From positions 1 through 34,573 of the forward strand of contig DAINAR010000032.1 in NCBI GenBank assembly GCA_036733345.1: 34,573 bases of DNA, given 5' to 3'. The DNA comes from JAFGMQ01 sp036733345. GTDB lineage: Bacteria > Desulfobacterota > DSM-4660 > Desulfatiglandales > Desulfatiglandaceae. The translations under genes and the position numbers were made by a program. Under the pieces are notes generated by a model. The model was not told where the DNA came from. It saw nothing but the letters and a program-made list of their open reading frames with translations, and did not search any database. Of the stretch, positions 32,593 to 34,573 are shown one piece after another (within the stretch, counting starts at the first letter, position 1; each line of letters starts with the position of its first letter).

Positions 32593-34041
32593 TCAATTAT
32601 GACGCCTGCTTTTACGCCGCAACCGGCGTGTCAGTGTGGACAGGCTTATGCCCAGAAGATGAGCTGCTTCTTCGCGCGTAGCAGCATCGGCAACCACATC
32701 CGATATAAGGTTTTCCTCGAATTCCTCTAAGGTCTGGCGAAGAGTGCGGCCCGAAGATAACCCGAGCCTTATCTCTCGGGCATTACCCGCATGGAATAAT
32801 GCAGGTAAATGCTGCACATCTATAGTATCTCCTTCGGTCGTAACTGCGACGCGTTCAACCAGATTCATCAACTCACGTATATTCCCGGGCCATGAGTAAC
32901 TGCAAAGTGAGTCGACGGCTTCCTTCCCGAACCGCTTGTGAAGACCGTACTTCCTGTTGAACTCCTCCAGGAAGTGGATAAGGAGCATCGGGATATCATC
33001 TCCTCTATCCCGAAGTGGCGGGACCCGAACCGGAACCACATTCAGACGGTAATACAGGTCTTCCCGGAACTTTCCTGCGCGCACCATGTCGTCAAGGTCT
33101 CTGTTTGTTGCGGCGACCACCCTGATGTCGACATCAAAAGGACTGGAACCTCCTACCCTGGTAACCTTTCTGTCCTGCAGAACGGACAACAGCTTCACCT
33201 GAAGCTGCAATGGCAGCTCACCAATCTCATCCAGAAACATGGTCCCCTTGTCCGCGGTTTCGAAATAACCTATCTTTCCTTTGCTGCTGGCTCCCGTAAA
33301 GGCACCCGGGACATATCCGAAAAATTCTGATTCGAGCAGGGATTCCGGTATAGCCCCGCAGTTTACCTTGACAAAAGATCCCGTTTCGCTCCGTGGGCTG
33401 GCCTCATGGACCATCTTTGCCAGTAGATCTTTACCGACCCCTGATTCACCCAGAATCAGTATGCTGCTCTCCACATGGGCCATTCGGTAGATTAGATCCA
33501 TTACCTGTCTCATCGCCGGATTTCTTGTGACAATACGCGAGCGAAGAGCATCGCTCTTTTTTCGCTCCTGTAATTCAAGCAGATATTTCGAGGCCAGTCT
33601 CTGTGATATCTCGAATTCTTCACGGAGGCGCACCAGGTCTGTCACGTCGCGAAGATTGCAGAAAACCCGCTTAATACGATGGTCCTGACCATAAACAGGG
33701 ACGCCGGTACTCAAGACCTGTCTTCCGGCACGGGAATTAATTATTACCGTTTCCTGTTTGCCGCTCTCCAGCACCTTCTGGGTGGCGGAGGTGTCAGTGA
33801 CTCCGGCTGCTACCAGGTCAATGATCCGTTTGCCTATGATATCCCTGATGGGGATGCCCATGACTTTCTCAAAGGCTTCGTTAAGGAGCAGGATTCTACT
33901 TTCCCCATCCGCAATACAGAGGGCGTCGTAGGAGTGCTCAATCATGCCCAGGAGGTCATGGTTGAATAGCTCCATGTCCTTCACCGTATTATAGACATGC
34001 AATATCTTTCCGATCTTCTTTACTTTAATCTCATTCGGCAT
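32593..34041 (-). CDS. PAS-domain sigma-54 activator
   Basis: The 482-residue protein has a PAS domain at about residues 28-140 (MIEHSYDALCIADGESRILLL; NLRDVTDLVRLREE), a helical linker to 165, and a complete AAA+ domain. Walker A is GESGVGKD (198-205), GAFTGA is at 246-251, Walker B is GTMFLDEIGE and a WPGNIREL follows. The C-terminal helix-turn-helix is EEAAHLLGISLSTLTRRLRR. The PAS domain probably senses a small molecule such as the acid substrate. It lies upstream of the acyl-CoA ligase gene, in the same direction, across a gap with a sigma-54 promoter and palindromes. Its own promoter region carries the repeat at 34147-34217. Confidence 0.93.
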   Translation of the reverse strand: MPNEIKVKKIGKILHVYNTVKDMELFNHDLLGMIEHSYDALCIADGESRILLLNEAFEKVMGIPIRDIIGKRIIDLVAAGVTDTSATQKVLESGKQETVIINSRAGRQVLSTGVPVYGQDHRIKRVFCNLRDVTDLVRLREEFEISQRLASKYLLELQERKKSDALRSRIVTRNPAMRQVMDLIYRMAHVESSILILGESGVGKDLLAKMVHEASPRSETGSFVKVNCGAIPESLLESEFFGYVPGAFTGASSKGKIGYFETADKGTMFLDEIGELPLQLQVKLLSVLQDRKVTRVGGSSPFDVDIRVVAATNRDLDDMVRAGKFREDLYYRLNVVPVRVPPLRDRGDDIPMLLIHFLEEFNRKYGLHKRFGKEAVDSLCSYSWPGNIRELMNLVERVAVTTEGDTIDVQHLPALFHAGNAREIRLGLSSGRTLRQTLEEFEENLISDVVADAATREEAAHLLGISLSTLTRRLRRKSRRHN

Positions 34042-34146
34042 CTGCGGACTCTCACTGAATCGACCAATCTAATCATTAAGGTCTTTCAAACTGCTTTATT
34101 ACCTGTGAATTCAAGTTACAAGGGTGATTCTTATTCCCCGACCGTC

Positions 34147-34217
34147 ATGATGTGCACATTTTTTCAATTCTCTATGTAATATGAAAATACATCAGAGTCA
34201 ATTTGTGATCATCACCT
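34147..34217 (-). promoter_or_regulatory. Promoter-bearing repeat, copy B (upstream of the sigma-54 activator)
   Basis: This copy matches 20545-20614. TTGACT (34201-34196), 17 bases and TACATA (34178-34173) form the putative promoter, and GTGATGATCAC stands at 34205-34215. Orientation relative to the downstream gene is the same as in copy A. Confidence 0.5.
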
Positions 34218-34573
34218 TGTTAATTAATGTTTCATCCGTTTTTTTTCATCAGCAATATTTATGGGATTGTTGAAAATTCGTCCCTTTATTCTCCGTAAAT
34301 CTTTTTATTCACTATTCAATATGCGCTCCCGATTATATAAGGAGATGAAAAAAAAGAAAAAGATTTGTATTCAGGCCCTGAGACGGGCTTTAATTTTGGT
34401 CACAGTTTTGGTAGAGATCAAAAAATGGGTCTTTTAAAAAAACCATGGAACCCTTTGCTCAAAAGGAATAGGATCGACCCAACTTGCATATCATCCCGAT
34501 CGACTCACCTATCCGGTCCGCCTATGAGAAAGTAAGTCAAGAAAAAACATCTCTCCATTAACAAGAAAATCAC
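34218..34573. other. Non-coding stretch at the window end
   Basis: I see no gene in these 356 bases. A 30-codon frame at 34345 has AGGAG touching its ATG, which leaves no spacing. A weak stem (AGGCCC/GGGCTT, about 34374-34392) followed by TTTAATTTT could end a plus-strand transcript, but none is known here. Confidence 0.4.

Noticed and set aside
34345..34437. 30-codon lysine-rich frame near the window end
   Set aside because: AGGAG touches the ATG, leaving no spacing, and there is no conserved feature.

Overview
The window looks like chromosomal DNA of an anaerobic deltaproteobacterium (Desulfobacterota, of the syntrophic or sulfate-reducing kind). The clues are two sigma-54 activators with matching -24/-12 sites, a membrane ETF:menaquinone-type oxidoreductase beside EtfBA, a full branched-chain-type ABC importer, a TRAP binding protein, three acyl-CoA ligases, an acyl-CoA dehydrogenase and moderate G+C. 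No rRNA, tRNA, CRISPR array, phage gene or intact transposase was seen.

Region 1 (1-5.0 kb, minus strand) is the least ordinary part. A short basic protein, a small SpeD/AdoMet-decarboxylase homologue, a BioF2/FemAB-like GNAT enzyme and an ATP-grasp ligase are packed head to tail. After a gap holding a 117-bp inverted-repeat element comes a fold-III PLP amino-acid decarboxylase. The divergent gene at 5049 is a sigma-54 activator with a receiver that has lost its phosphoacceptor. The intergenic region between them holds a sigma-54-like promoter, a palindrome and a structured leader ending in a possible attenuator. The gene set suggests an undescribed pathway that makes an amine and joins or acylates it.

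Region 2 (6.5-12.6 kb) is mixed housekeeping: a metallo-beta-lactamase-fold hydrolase, a molybdopterin-binding-domain protein with a cysteine-rich tail, a polyprenyl diphosphate synthase, RimO, a lipoprotein and a BioB-like radical SAM protein.

Region 3 (12.6-20.7 kb) has a long-chain acyl-CoA synthetase converging on livFGMH and livK, then a DMT-family exporter.

Region 4 (20.7-34.0 kb, all minus strand) is acid activation and beta-oxidation electron transfer. An acyl-CoA dehydrogenase and a TetR regulator are followed by a hairpin-rich element. Next comes an operon read as membrane FeS ETF oxidoreductase, EtfB, EtfA, acyl-CoA ligase, TRAP binding protein. Its sigma-70-like promoter has tandem ACCGATCG repeats at the start site, a likely TetR operator. 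Upstream lies a second unit, acyl-CoA ligase plus FeS flavoprotein, with a good sigma-54 promoter and two GGTCA-N4-TGAC palindromes, next to the gene of a PAS-type sigma-54 activator. A promoter repeat of about 70 bp is shared by that activator and the distant DMT exporter.

Read together, regions 3 and 4 describe uptake of an organic acid, its activation to a CoA thioester, dehydrogenation, and passage of electrons through EtfBA to the membrane quinone pool.
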